NCBI GenBank assembly: GCA_029210045.1
Contig: JARGNX010000005.1
Location: 130,806 to 194,805, forward strand
DNA length: 64,000 nt
DNA from: Coxiellaceae bacterium
Lineage (GTDB): Bacteria > Pseudomonadota > Gammaproteobacteria > Coxiellales > Coxiellaceae
Direction of reading: 5' to 3'
How positions within the stretch are numbered: the stretch's first letter is position 1; the number at the start of each line of letters is the position of its first letter. Under the pieces are notes generated by a model. It searched no databases, was not told where the DNA came from, and worked only from the letters and a program-made list of their open reading frames with translations. Shown here piece by piece: positions 27,178 to 36,011 of this stretch. The translations under genes were made by a program, and so were the position numbers.

Positions 27178-27801
27178 TTATACCAGCGCTAAAGCCTGCT
27201 TGGCCAATTGTGTAATTGCCGACCAGTTTTTGCTTTGAATCAGGTCGCGCGGTGTTAACCAGCTGCCGCCGATACTCATTACATTTGGCATCTCTAAGTA
27301 AGACTGACAGTTGTCAGCGTTAATGCCTCCAGTTGGGCAGAAATGCATTTTGTTAAATAGCGCTTGATAGTTCTTCAGTGCAGCATGGCCACCAGCCAGG
27401 TTGGCTGGAAATAACTTTGCACAAGCTAAGCCGTGTTCAGCAACCTTCATGACTTCAGATGGTGTCATAACGCCAGGTAAATAAGGCATTTGCAGGTGCT
27501 CAGTGGCCGCCATTAACTCAGCGGTATTGCCTGGACTGACAACAAAGTCGACATCTAAAGCCTGTAGTGCCAATACTTGGTCAACGGTTACTACGGTTCC
27601 AGCAGCAATGCATAAATCTGGGAATTGTTGTTTCGCTAAAGCGATGGCTGCCATAGCCGCATCAGTGCGCAGTGTGATTTCTAAGCAGTGAATACCGCCT
27701 TCCATAAGCGCTTGTGCTAGCGGCACAATATCGTCTGCTTGATCAATCGCAATGACAGGAATAATTCGGTGTTGTTGTAACAGTTCAATAATGGCAGGCA
27801 T
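27178..27801 (-). CDS. eda: 2-dehydro-3-deoxy-phosphogluconate (KDPG) aldolase
   Basis: 207 residues, typical length. Active-site features are clear: the Glu in 'GGIHCLEITLRTDAA', the 'AGTVVTVDQV' segment, the Schiff-base lysine in 'CAKLFPANLAGG' and the phosphate-binding 'CPTGGINADN'. The enzyme splits KDPG into pyruvate and glyceraldehyde 3-phosphate, the last step of hexuronate and Entner-Doudoroff breakdown. It stands next to, but divergent from, the sugar porter, SDR and ManD genes, and completes their pathway apart from a KDG kinase, which is not in the window. Confidence 0.95.
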   Translation of the reverse strand: MPAIIELLQQHRIIPVIAIDQADDIVPLAQALMEGGIHCLEITLRTDAAMAAIALAKQQFPDLCIAAGTVVTVDQVLALQALDVDFVVSPGNTAELMAATEHLQMPYLPGVMTPSEVMKVAEHGLACAKLFPANLAGGHAALKNYQALFNKMHFCPTGGINADNCQSYLEMPNVMSIGGSWLTPRDLIQSKNWSAITQLAKQALALV

Positions 27802-27858
27802 TTTTTGCTCTCTGATGTGAAGTGAGCTTATGATAACAGAATAAAATGAAGAGGTTAA

Positions 27859-28020
27859 TTAGGGTGTTATTTTAGCTGAGGCTTGGGCTGAAGGAATGAT
27901 GGCTGGAGGGGGAGACATGGTCAAACAAAAACAAACGCTGCTACTTGGTTTGTCTTTTCTAGCGTGATGAGCATGACGCCCATTGCCTGATTTTTGTTTG
28001 GTTTTACCATTTTGTAACAT
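27859..28020 (-). CDS. Possible small protein
   Basis: A 53-residue frame starting at the ATG at 28020, with AGAGGAAC ten bases upstream. The sequence is basic at first (NGKTKQKSGNGRHAHHARKD), then has 'SSVCFCLTMSPPPA'. No family was recognised and chance cannot be excluded. The rest of the region between eda and the porter (27802-28236) holds only presumed divergent promoters. Confidence 0.3.
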   Translation of the reverse strand: MLQNGKTKQKSGNGRHAHHARKDKPSSSVCFCLTMSPPPAIIPSAQASAKITP

Positions 28021-28236
28021 GGCTATATGTTCCTCTTGTGTTATTACCAACAATTATAAATAAGCTTACTTAAGATATTATTAAAGAATAGGCAATAGCG
28101 ATAGTATCTAGTGATTGTAATGATATTACTGCTAATGGTGATTTCATGGCTTGAGTATCATCGATCAAGCTGCTACATTGTGCCGCTAAAATTCCCTTGG
28201 AATCATATGATTCCAGTTAACGCAGAAGGAACCAGC

Positions 28237-29658
28237 GTGCACCATATTGAAGATCAACAAACTTTACATAAAGCGCCAATGAACGCGTTTGTTATTTTAA
28301 TTTCGGCCGTAGCGGCTTTAGGCGGGATATTATTTGGTTTTGACACCGGGGTAATATCAGGCGCGATCTTATTTATAGCGCCTCAATTCAAGTTAACCGC
28401 ATTACAAAACGGTATGGTGGTATCTGCTGTACTGATGGGTGCCTTGATTGGGTCAGCATTTAGTGGTCGATTTTCAGACTGGTTTGGACGGCGAAATGTC
28501 TTGTTAGTAACAGCGCTGATTTTTATCGTCGGCACGTTAGGCTCCAGTTGGGCGCCAGGAATTGCGATGTTGATTATTAGCCGGGTGGTTATTGGTGTAG
28601 CGATTGGTGTGGCATCGTTTGTTTCACCCTTATATATATCTGAAGTGGCTCCGCCGCGTTTTCGTGGTGCGCTGGTGTCGTTGAATCAATTGGCGATTAC
28701 CATGGGCATTGTGATGTCATATGCGATTGATCATTTGTTTGCAGCTACTCATGCTTGGCGTTGGATGTTAGGCATGGGCGTCTTTCCTGCTGTTATTTTA
28801 TTAGTTGGTTTGCTGTTTTTGCCCAAAAGTCCGCGATGGATGGTATTGGCTGGTTATCCGGATAAGGCGCGTGATACGTTGAGTAAATTGCGTGGCACAA
28901 AAGCGGTAGATGCAGAGCTGTATTCGATTCAAGAAAGTTTGCAAAATAGTGCGAGTGGTAATTGGCGTGACTTATTAGCGCGCTGGGTACGTCCAGCAAT
29001 GATGATTGCGATTACATTGGCTTTTTTACAGCAATGCACTGGCATAAACACCATTATCTATTATGCGCCAACGATTTTTAAATTGGCAGGTTTCAAAAGC
29101 AATAGTGTAGCGATCTTAGCGACGGTGGGTGTTGGTATCGCTAATGTTTTATTTACAGTGATTGGTTTGCCGTTAGTGGATCGATGGGGCCGACGACCAT
29201 TATTGTTTATTGGTTTGACTGGTATGGCGGCGAGCTTATTGATGTTGAGTGCCGGTTTTCATTGGCAGCACTCGGCGGGTGCATGGTTGCCTTATTTGTG
29301 CTTAGGCGCAATGGTCGCTTACATTGCTTCCTTTGCGATTAGCCTGGGAATGATTATGTGGGTGGTGATTGCTGAAGTGTTCCCACTGCATATACGCGGC
29401 TTGGGTACTAGCGTTGGTGTGTCAATTTCTTGGGGCTTTAATATGGTTGTAGCGCTAACGTTTTTAACCTTGATCAATAAACTGGGTGCTAGCGGTACAT
29501 TTTTGATTTACGCCATAGCGGCGATTATTGGTGTGTTTTTTGTTTACTATAAAATTCCCGAAACAAAAGGTTGCACTTTGGAAGAAATCGAAGATAATTT
29601 GCGTCACGGTTTACCTGCGCGACAACTGGGCCAACCGTTGGCAATAAACAGAGGGTGA
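28237..29658 (+). CDS. MFS sugar porter (sugar:proton symporter type)
   Basis: 473 residues from the GTG at 28237, which follows AGAAGGA by six bases; more upstream in-frame ATGs exist (28111, 28207) but would add a non-family N-terminus. Twelve hydrophobic segments and the sugar-porter signatures are present: 'GILFGFDTGVISGAI', 'SDWFGRRNVLL', 'PKSPRWMV', 'QQCTGINTIIYYAPTIF', 'DRWGRRPL' and 'PETKGCTLEEIE'. The family carries xylose, glucose, galactose or uronates with protons. Being immediately upstream of the SDR and ManD genes, import of a hexuronate or D-mannonate is the best inference. Transcribed with the next gene, three bases away. Confidence 0.9.
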   Translation: MHHIEDQQTLHKAPMNAFVILISAVAALGGILFGFDTGVISGAILFIAPQFKLTALQNGMVVSAVLMGALIGSAFSGRFSDWFGRRNVLLVTALIFIVGTLGSSWAPGIAMLIISRVVIGVAIGVASFVSPLYISEVAPPRFRGALVSLNQLAITMGIVMSYAIDHLFAATHAWRWMLGMGVFPAVILLVGLLFLPKSPRWMVLAGYPDKARDTLSKLRGTKAVDAELYSIQESLQNSASGNWRDLLARWVRPAMMIAITLAFLQQCTGINTIIYYAPTIFKLAGFKSNSVAILATVGVGIANVLFTVIGLPLVDRWGRRPLLFIGLTGMAASLLMLSAGFHWQHSAGAWLPYLCLGAMVAYIASFAISLGMIMWVVIAEVFPLHIRGLGTSVGVSISWGFNMVVALTFLTLINKLGASGTFLIYAIAAIIGVFFVYYKIPETKGCTLEEIEDNLRHGLPARQLGQPLAINRG

Positions 29659-29661
29659 TTG

Positions 29662-30459
29662 ATGTTATTACAAGATAAAGTCGTATTAATTACAGGTTCT
29701 ACCACAGGAATTGGTGCGGCAATTGCACGTGAGGCCATTGCGCAAGGTGCTTGGGTGATGGTGCATGGGCGTCATGCGGATCGTGCGCAAACATTGGTAG
29801 CGGAATTGGGGGAGCGATCTGCATTTCATTTGGCGGATTTGAGTGATGTGAAAGTGGCATCGCATTTGGTGGATGCTACGGTAGAAAAATTTGGTCGTAT
29901 TGATGTGTTAATTAATAATGCGGGTATTTACCCTCGTAATGATATTGATGATTTGGATGAGACATTTTTTGATTGGGTAGTTGATGTTAATTTAAAGTCG
30001 CCAATGTTTTTATGTCAATCGGCAGTGAAATATTTTAGAAAAAACCATACCGGCGGCAGCATTGTCAATATTGGTTCGATCAATGCGCACTGTGGTCAGA
30101 CAAATTTATTGGTGTATTCTGCAACTAAAGGTGGCTTGATGACCATGACGCGTAACTTAGGTGATGCGTTGGGTAATGAAGGCATTCGTGTGAATCAATT
30201 GAATGTGGGTTGGACGAAAACTGAAACTGAAGATGCCACACGTAAAGAACGTGGCTTTCCTGATGGTTGGGATAGTAAAGTGCCAACAACGTATGCGCCG
30301 ACAGGCAAGCTACTATATCCCGATGATATTGCACGCCATGCGGTATTTTGGGCGTCGGATTACTCGGCACCGGCGAATGGTCAGGTGTATGAGTTGGAGC
30401 AATACCCATTGATTGGGCGCAATTTATTGAACCATGTTGAGTTAAACGAAACAGTATGA
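29662..30459 (+). CDS. Short-chain dehydrogenase, probable fructuronate/mannonate oxidoreductase
   Basis: 265 residues from the ATG at 29662, with GAGGG in the end of the porter gene. Classic SDR motifs: TGSTTGIG (nucleotide binding), 'VLINNAGIYPRND', catalytic Ser in 'IVNIGSINAH', and YSATKGG (Tyr-x3-Lys). The C-terminal part is longer than minimal SDRs ('WASDYSAPANGQVYELEQYP'). Position between a sugar porter and D-mannonate dehydratase suggests it interconverts D-fructuronate and D-mannonate, replacing the unrelated UxuB; this role is inferred from context. Confidence 0.88.
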   Translation: MLLQDKVVLITGSTTGIGAAIAREAIAQGAWVMVHGRHADRAQTLVAELGERSAFHLADLSDVKVASHLVDATVEKFGRIDVLINNAGIYPRNDIDDLDETFFDWVVDVNLKSPMFLCQSAVKYFRKNHTGGSIVNIGSINAHCGQTNLLVYSATKGGLMTMTRNLGDALGNEGIRVNQLNVGWTKTETEDATRKERGFPDGWDSKVPTTYAPTGKLLYPDDIARHAVFWASDYSAPANGQVYELEQYPLIGRNLLNHVELNETV

Positions 30460-30460
30460 T

Positions 30461-30550
30461 TGTCATTCCGCACGATGATATTGTCATCCCGCACTTGATG
30501 CGGGATCCAGGAAATAATACATGGATACCGGCTCGGGGGCCGGTATGACA
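30461..30550. repeat. Palindromic repeat unit
   Basis: Between the SDR and ManD genes: TGTCATCCCGCAC..GTGCGGGATCC-like arms (tgtcatcccgcacttgatgc/gggatccagg) followed by 'ggataccggctcgggggccggtatgaca'. Same outer pattern (tGTCATcCCG ... CGGtATGACa) as the copies at 26139, 31839 and 50019. It may act as an intercistronic hairpin between the two genes. Confidence 0.8.
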
Positions 30551-30609
30551 AAGGTTCGATTTTTGAGATTTAGTTGTAAAAAATATTGAAGTAGAAGGAC
30601 GTAAAAGAA

Positions 30610-31818
30610 ATGAAGATAACTGATGTAAAAGTATTTGTTTGTTCACCAGGTCGTAACTTTGTTACGTTAAAGATAGAAACCGATGAGGGTATCTATGGCG
30701 TAGGTGATGCCACACTGAATGGTCGTGAATTGGCGGTGTTTACGTATCTAGAAGAATACGTGAAGCCCTGTTTGATCGGGCGTGATCCATCACAAATCGA
30801 AGACATTTGGCAGTATTTATATAAAGGCGTTTACTGGCGTCGTGGTCCAGTGAATATGACGGCGATTGGTGCAGTTGATATGGCATTGTGGGATATCAAA
30901 GGTAAAGCGCTAAATACACCGGTATATAACTTGCTGGGTGGTCGTTGCCGTAACGGTGTGATGGTTTATGGTCATGCAAACGGAACTGACGTTGAAGATA
31001 CCGTCGATCAAGTCGGAAAATATATTGATCAAGGTTACTTGGCGATTCGCGCACAGTGTGGTGTGCCAGGTTTGAATAGCACTTATGGTGTATCAACAGA
31101 TAAAATGTATTACGAGCCTGCCTCTAAAGGTTTGCCGGTTGAAAACGAATGGTCAACTGAAAAATATTTAAATCATATCCCAAAATTATTTGAGCGCTTA
31201 CGCGACACCTATGGTGATGATCCGCATTTGTTGCATGATTGTCATCATCGCTTAACGCCTATTGAGGCAGGGCGTCTAGGTAAAACACTAGAGCCGCATC
31301 ATTTGTTTTGGTTGGAGGATACGGTGCCTTGTGAAAATCAAGAGTCGTTTCGATTGATTCGTCAACATACCACGACGCCTCTCGCGGTGGGTGAAGTGTT
31401 TAATACCATTTATGATACGCAAACTTTAATTACGGAACAGTTGATCGATTATGTGCGTATGTGTGTTGTGCACAGTGGTGGTTTGTCGCACATGAAAAAA
31501 GTGGCAGCGCTAGCAGAAATGTATCACATCAAAATGGGTTGTCATGGCCCAACTGATGTGTCACCGATTAATATGGCTGCGGCTATTCATTTTAATTTAT
31601 CGATTAATAATTTCGGTATTCAAGAATATATGCGCCACACACCTGAAACCGATGCGGTGTTCCCACACGAATACAGCTTTAGTAAGGGGTATTTGGATGT
31701 TACAGACAAGCCAGGTTTGGGTGTTGATTTTGATGAAAAGCTCGCGGCGAAGTTTGAATACGAACGTGCATTTTTGCCCATCAATCGCAAGCTCGATGCT
31801 ACCATGTTCTCCTGGTAG
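30610..31818 (+). CDS. manD: D-mannonate dehydratase, enolase superfamily (ManD)
   Basis: 402 residues, the standard ManD length, with AGAAGGACG upstream of the ATG. Metal ligands and catalytic residues expected of ManD are seen: '[11 protein letters not shown]' (Asp and His), '[12 protein letters not shown]' (Glu), '[12 protein letters not shown]' (Glu) and '[11 protein letters not shown]' (His). The N-terminal cap ('[19 protein letters not shown]') and the 'YGHANGTD' strand are characteristic. The enzyme dehydrates D-mannonate to 2-keto-3-deoxygluconate. With the SDR, porter and KDPG aldolase this outlines a uronate route; uronate isomerase and KDG kinase are not in the window. Some ManD proteins are poor catalysts, so activity level is uncertain. 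Confidence 0.95.
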   Translation: MKITDVKVFVCSPGRNFVTLKIETDEGIYGVGDATLNGRELAVFTYLEEYVKPCLIGRDPSQIEDIWQYLYKGVYWRRGPVNMTAIGAVDMALWDIKGKALNTPVYNLLGGRCRNGVMVYGHANGTDVEDTVDQVGKYIDQGYLAIRAQCGVPGLNSTYGVSTDKMYYEPASKGLPVENEWSTEKYLNHIPKLFERLRDTYGDDPHLLHDCHHRLTPIEAGRLGKTLEPHHLFWLEDTVPCENQESFRLIRQHTTTPLAVGEVFNTIYDTQTLITEQLIDYVRMCVVHSGGLSHMKKVAALAEMYHIKMGCHGPTDVSPINMAAAIHFNLSINNFGIQEYMRHTPETDAVFPHEYSFSKGYLDVTDKPGLGVDFDEKLAAKFEYERAFLPINRKLDATMFSW

Positions 31819-31838
31819 TTTTGCATCCTTTATCTCAT

Positions 31839-31984
31839 CTGCTTATTAAAGCCAGGGTGGCAAGAGTTGAAGGCCTGTCATCCCGGACTCGATCCGGGAT
31901 CCATGTCTTTTCTGCTTATTAAGGCCAGGGTGGCAAGAGTTGAAGGCCTGTCATCCCGGACTCGATCCGGGATCCATGTCTTTT
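31839..31984. repeat. 73-base unit repeated twice, carrying the palindromic element
   Basis: Two near-identical units at 31839-31911 and 31912-31984 (one A/G difference seen). Each begins ctgcttattaa, contains 'ccagggtggcaagagttgaa' and ends with TGTCATCCCGGACTCGATCC GGGATCCATG, the same palindromic core as elsewhere in the window. Tandem duplication is probably recent. The gap 31819-32081 holds no other feature I can support. Confidence 0.9.
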
Positions 31985-32081
31985 CCTTAAGAGCGGATTA
32001 ATGAACGTACATCTAGTTGTTTATGTATGGGTATGGAGGGTATTATTCAGTCTATTAATAATTATTTTGTAGATTGAATGT

Positions 32082-33338
32082 ATGACCGCCATGCCTGATT
32101 GCTCAGCCGTATCTGATGATGCCTTATCGAATTATGTATTAGGTCTATGGCAATTCCCGCAAGCGATTAAGTACAGTTTTTTTGGTGATCTTACAGGCGA
32201 GCAAGCTGCACATCTGTTGACCGATTCTGGTTTCCAGCCACCCTTTAATTCATCGGTTGTTTTCCGTGAAAAAATTGATCATGCAATGCAATATTGGCAA
32301 TACATATCCGATGGTGTCATGCGGCTTGAAAAAGTCGATTATTTATCAGCAGATCAACCAGGTATTTTGTTTGCTAATTGTGGGAGCTTACAGCAATTCG
32401 AAGCCATTCAGCGTCATGGTTTTGCTCAAACATGGTATGATTCAGCCGCAAAATTTTTTCATCGTGTGTTGGTGTGTTTGCCTGAAGGCATGATTGAAAC
32501 GGATGATCCGCACTGGGAATATGTAAAAAATCATGAAATTGGTCATGCATTAGGTGGTGATCACATGCATATGGGTGATGTGGGTGAGTTGCTTAAACAA
32601 ATACCGCAAGGTGCAGGTTGCTCAGTAATGGCATACCCTGAAGTAGTCACTACAGCCACCTCCCTTTGCTTGCCCGAGAACTGCCCTGCTGGTTACGCTA
32701 CTACGCCAGGGCAACTCGATAGGCGTTTTTTTAAAGCGGCTTATGATCCAGAAAATGGCTGGCTTCCTAAACAGGTTGAGCAGCAAGTGTCAGCAGAAAT
32801 ACATTATGCTGGAACCAGTGTGCTTTCAATATGTGTGTTGATGTTTGCAAGCAGTGTGATGAAAAAAGGGCTTGAACGCTTTGTTGTGAATCGCGAGTAT
32901 GACCCTAAGGATGAGTTAACGCAACAAGATCGACGAAAAATTTTAGCAATGAGTGACCTAGTTGTGGATTTGTCGTTGGGTATAGCTGCTAGGCTTTTAA
33001 ATGTAGCTAATGTTAGAGATCATCATTACCTGGATGGCTTTTTATTCGTGCGTTGTGCTGCAACTGTGTTGCAACTCTCAAAGCGCAAGTCGCTGCAAAA
33101 AATTGGTAATGCCCTTAAAGGCGAACACCTTTGGCATGGTTTCTTCGGTTTGCTCGTTATGCAACAGCATTTAGTGGCAGGTGGTGTAGCAGAGTTGGCC
33201 AATGGACTGTTTCATGGTGTTGCTGGCGTCGTAGGTACAAGTGCGATTGATTCAATGGCGACGCTTTTTCATAAGAGCCCCCGGCAGCCGGTACTGCCGG
33301 TAACTGCCCATGCTAAGTCTCCTCGGGCTAGGCTTTAA
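32082..33338 (+). CDS. Metzincin metalloprotease-like protein, no signal peptide
   Basis: 418 residues. The zinc site HEIGHALGGDH at 151-161 fits HExxHxxGxxH, and a Met-turn SVMAYP follows at 181-186, so the metzincin core is complete. Before it, 'AIKYSFFG' and an alpha helix leading to 'MRLEKVDYL' resemble the start of serralysin/matrixin (M10) domains. The C-terminal 190 residues have hydrophobic helices (about 254-272 and 355-380) rather than the RTX repeats of serralysins. There is no N-terminal signal peptide or pro-domain cysteine switch. Export or translocation into a host is therefore inferred, not shown. The next genes encode a cysteine protease-like ankyrin protein and a protease inhibitor. 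Confidence 0.82.
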   Translation: MTAMPDCSAVSDDALSNYVLGLWQFPQAIKYSFFGDLTGEQAAHLLTDSGFQPPFNSSVVFREKIDHAMQYWQYISDGVMRLEKVDYLSADQPGILFANCGSLQQFEAIQRHGFAQTWYDSAAKFFHRVLVCLPEGMIETDDPHWEYVKNHEIGHALGGDHMHMGDVGELLKQIPQGAGCSVMAYPEVVTTATSLCLPENCPAGYATTPGQLDRRFFKAAYDPENGWLPKQVEQQVSAEIHYAGTSVLSICVLMFASSVMKKGLERFVVNREYDPKDELTQQDRRKILAMSDLVVDLSLGIAARLLNVANVRDHHYLDGFLFVRCAATVLQLSKRKSLQKIGNALKGEHLWHGFFGLLVMQQHLVAGGVAELANGLFHGVAGVVGTSAIDSMATLFHKSPRQPVLPVTAHAKSPRARL

Positions 33339-33444
33339 TTCTACTTAATCTCATTCTAACTTGTTGTTAATAGGCATTTGGTGAAATGTTGTAATGCCTA
33401 GCATTGTAAAATATTGATCATTATGTTATCAATCCCCATGAGAA

Positions 33445-35409
33445 ATGGGGGGGTGTAAAGTGAGACCAAGGCAGCATTATCATTTTGAGTTTGAGCAAAA
33501 ACATTCGGTAGCAAAAATTTGTCGTTTTTTTAGAAAGCTGCCTTCTGAGGTGGCTGATGTGCAGGTGGATGTTGATAAATTGTTTCAGGGGCGAACATCT
33601 ATCGAGTGCGTACAAATTCAAATGGCATTTTTTGCCACCAATCTGACGCGCACGATGAATCATGACAGTGACTTTGTTGTGAGTACTTCAACGCATAAAG
33701 ATGTCGGGAACCAAGTCTACCTAGATCAATTAACCGCTAAGCAACGAGCATTGGGTTCACATACAAATCGACAGGTGAAGGCGCATGTGAATCATTTGTA
33801 TAGAAGAGGGGGGGTTAGTGTAGAAGGGGTGTGCTTTGCTTTGGCTTATTTGTCGGGCCGTGCTTATGTGTTAGGTCAATTGCCGGTGTTTATCGATCGT
33901 ACACATGCCTTTACTTGTATTGGTTCATATCAGTTAGAAGCATTTTTGTTGTCGTTAAAAAAAATGATTGTGCGTTTGGGTGCTGAAATTCGCGCCTATA
34001 TGGAAGGCGGTCGAGTCGTCGATATTCGATTAAGCATCTTACAGCATCGTCTCGAAGCATTTCGCCAGTTTGATGCGGATTGTCTTGCATTTTTAGACAG
34101 TGTTGTTTTGTTGCAAACTCCTAAGTCGTTTCGTCATGTGTTGAATATACATCCTAGTGTAAGTGCTGAAGCACGGCAGGCTTCTGTGCCAGCAAGGGCG
34201 CTGACTAAGGTGGCTGATCATACGACGGAGGTTGAGTCGATTGTGATGATGTCGGACACTTACAGAGCGTGTGATTTTGCGACACATTTGCAGTATTTGG
34301 CTGAGTCATTGGTTGTTTTGGGTGGCGGTCGATTTACGATTGATTGCGGGGTTTTTGAGCATGCTATTCAGTTGCATTATGAGCCTGGATCTGGCGTGTG
34401 TCGTTGGATTTTGCAAGACCCTAACGATATGCCCGGAAAAATTTTTGATGATACCGATGAGGGTCGCTTGCAGTGTGCGCAGCGTTTTTTTCGATTGGTG
34501 GGTGCGACAAGTGGCATGCTGGTGATCGAGACGACACTAAAATGTGATGCTGCGTTGCGAGATGATATGCGTTCAAGGTTATGGTTGTATCATCGTCGAA
34601 TTGAACAGGATGAAGCTTATAATGAGGATATTGCATCACGAAGAAAACAAACGGATAGTTTGGGTAGTTCGTTATTAAGGTTGGCAGCGTATGGTGATGA
34701 AGATGCGTGTGTTAAAGTGATTGAAGCGGGTGTTGATCTTGATGTGGGTGTTGATAAATATGGTAATACACCGCTTTATTTGGTGTGTTATTTTGGGTAT
34801 GAAAATATAGTGAGGCAATTGATATTGGCGGGTGCAGATCTACGACTTGGAGATGTTAAGACCAATACAGAGACACCTTTACGTGTAGCGCGCCGTAGGA
34901 AATTTCCTGCGATTGCGCGTTTGATTCTGAATGCGATGCATGCGATGGCTAGGCCTCCGCAACGACCGGCGCCAAGTCCACCATTGCCGAGCCTTTTTAA
35001 GGCGGATTTGTCTGAAGCATTGCAGCAAGCATGCCGTCGCGGTGATGCGAAAGCGGTGGAGCGATTGATTGACGCAGGTGCGAAGGCTCATCGACTGGGT
35101 GAAGATGCTGGTTTGCCATTAGTCATTGCTTGTGAGCAGAAACATTCTGATGTGGTACGTGTGTTACTGGAGGCGGGTGCTGATCCTGATAGGGCGCGCT
35201 CACGTGATCGATATACACCTTTGCATATTGCTTGTCAGCAACGTGATGCGGCGTGTGTGGAGTTGTTATTAATGCATGGCGCTAATCGAAGCATTAAGGT
35301 GGGCGCCAAGTCGCCGGCCTCGATTGCTCGTCATCATGCGGCGATCGCTAAGCTATTGAAGGACTGTTGGCCGAGGCCTCGTGCTAGAGCCTGTGCTCGT
35401 TTAGGTTGA
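33445..35409 (+). CDS. Ankyrin-repeat protein with papain-like (YopT/C58-like) N-terminal domain
   Basis: 654 residues from the ATG at 33445; a GTG at 33460 with a G-rich stretch upstream is an alternative. The C-terminal 250 residues hold about six ankyrin units in two blocks, for example 'GNTPLYLVCYFGYENIVRQL' and 'YTPLHIACQQRDAACVELLL'. The N-terminal 340 residues show a spaced triad like peptidase family C58 (YopT/AvrPphB): C130 in 'EGVCFALAYLSG', H306 in 'EHAIQLHYEP' and D325 in 'WILQDPNDMPGK' (DPN as in YopT). Family known role: cleavage of host proteins. The ankyrin call is firm; the protease call is a motif reading. No signal peptide, which suits a translocated effector. Confidence 0.85.
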   Translation: MGGCKVRPRQHYHFEFEQKHSVAKICRFFRKLPSEVADVQVDVDKLFQGRTSIECVQIQMAFFATNLTRTMNHDSDFVVSTSTHKDVGNQVYLDQLTAKQRALGSHTNRQVKAHVNHLYRRGGVSVEGVCFALAYLSGRAYVLGQLPVFIDRTHAFTCIGSYQLEAFLLSLKKMIVRLGAEIRAYMEGGRVVDIRLSILQHRLEAFRQFDADCLAFLDSVVLLQTPKSFRHVLNIHPSVSAEARQASVPARALTKVADHTTEVESIVMMSDTYRACDFATHLQYLAESLVVLGGGRFTIDCGVFEHAIQLHYEPGSGVCRWILQDPNDMPGKIFDDTDEGRLQCAQRFFRLVGATSGMLVIETTLKCDAALRDDMRSRLWLYHRRIEQDEAYNEDIASRRKQTDSLGSSLLRLAAYGDEDACVKVIEAGVDLDVGVDKYGNTPLYLVCYFGYENIVRQLILAGADLRLGDVKTNTETPLRVARRRKFPAIARLILNAMHAMARPPQRPAPSPPLPSLFKADLSEALQQACRRGDAKAVERLIDAGAKAHRLGEDAGLPLVIACEQKHSDVVRVLLEAGADPDRARSRDRYTPLHIACQQRDAACVELLLMHGANRSIKVGAKSPASIARHHAAIAKLLKDCWPRPRARACARLG

Positions 35410-35417
35410 TGGTATTG

Positions 35418-35440
35418 CAGCGGCGGCCCGCCGATTGCTG
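35418..35440 (+). terminator. GC-rich hairpin after the ankyrin-protease gene
   Basis: CGGCGG-C-CCGCCG with an outer CAGC/GCTG pairing, directly after the stop. There is no following T-run, so it may be a weak terminator or a message-stabilising hairpin. Confidence 0.45.
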
Positions 35441-35512
35441 TAAAGTTTGCTTGTGCTGAGTCGGAATGTATCCCCGACGGTAGTAGTGAAGAATGATTGT
35501 TTAAAAATGTAC

Positions 35513-35542
35513 TCGACTAATTAAGATGGATGCCGTTATAAT
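35513..35542 (+). promoter_or_regulatory. Sigma70-type promoter for the chagasin-like gene
   Basis: TCGACT (35513-35518), an 18-base spacer, and a perfect TATAAT (35537-35542). The predicted message would start about 20 bases before the ATG, with AGGAGGG as ribosome binding site. Confidence 0.6.
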
Positions 35543-35568
35543 GCACTCCTAACAACTAGGAGGGTGTT

Positions 35569-35970
35569 ATGCGCAAGGTTCAGCAAGTTTTTTTATTAAC
35601 ACTGGGTTTATTGGTGTGTATTGCAGCCACTGCAGATAAGACACCAGCCTTCAATAATCCTGATAAAGCCGTTATGGTAAAGCCAGGAGCAAAAAACATT
35701 ACTTTGGTTTTGCAATCGAATCCAACCACGGGTTACAGCTGGTTCTATCAATCCAGTAAGCCAAAGTGGTTAAAAGTGTTGAGTCACCAATACATCGCAT
35801 CAAAAACTAAAATGATGGGTGCCCCCGGTGTCGAGAAATGGACATTCAATGTACCAAACTTATCCAATAGCGTGCCACGTGTAGCGATGATTAACATGCG
35901 TTATGCCAGGCCGTGGGATATAAAGGCCAGTAAGGTCACTACTTTTTATGTGGTGTTTACTGGAAGGTAA
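35569..35970 (+). CDS. Chagasin-like cysteine protease inhibitor (family I42)
   Basis: 133 residues with a strong AGGAGGG site before the ATG. A signal peptide is visible (about 1-22, VFLLTLGLLVCIAATA), so the mature protein is periplasmic or secreted. The three inhibitory loops of chagasin are all present in order: NPTTGYSW (51-58), GAPGVEKW (84-91) and RPW (114-116). Chagasins block papain-family (clan CA) cysteine proteases. The gene directly follows a papain-like domain protein and a metalloprotease, so it may protect the cell from its own or a host's proteases; the partner is inference. The TTGCCG/CGGCAA hairpin at 35971-35988 follows the stop. Confidence 0.92.
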   Translation: MRKVQQVFLLTLGLLVCIAATADKTPAFNNPDKAVMVKPGAKNITLVLQSNPTTGYSWFYQSSKPKWLKVLSHQYIASKTKMMGAPGVEKWTFNVPNLSNSVPRVAMINMRYARPWDIKASKVTTFYVVFTGR

Positions 35971-36011
35971 TTGCCGAGAGACCGGCAACTAAAAAACTGT
36001 GGGAGTTTTAT

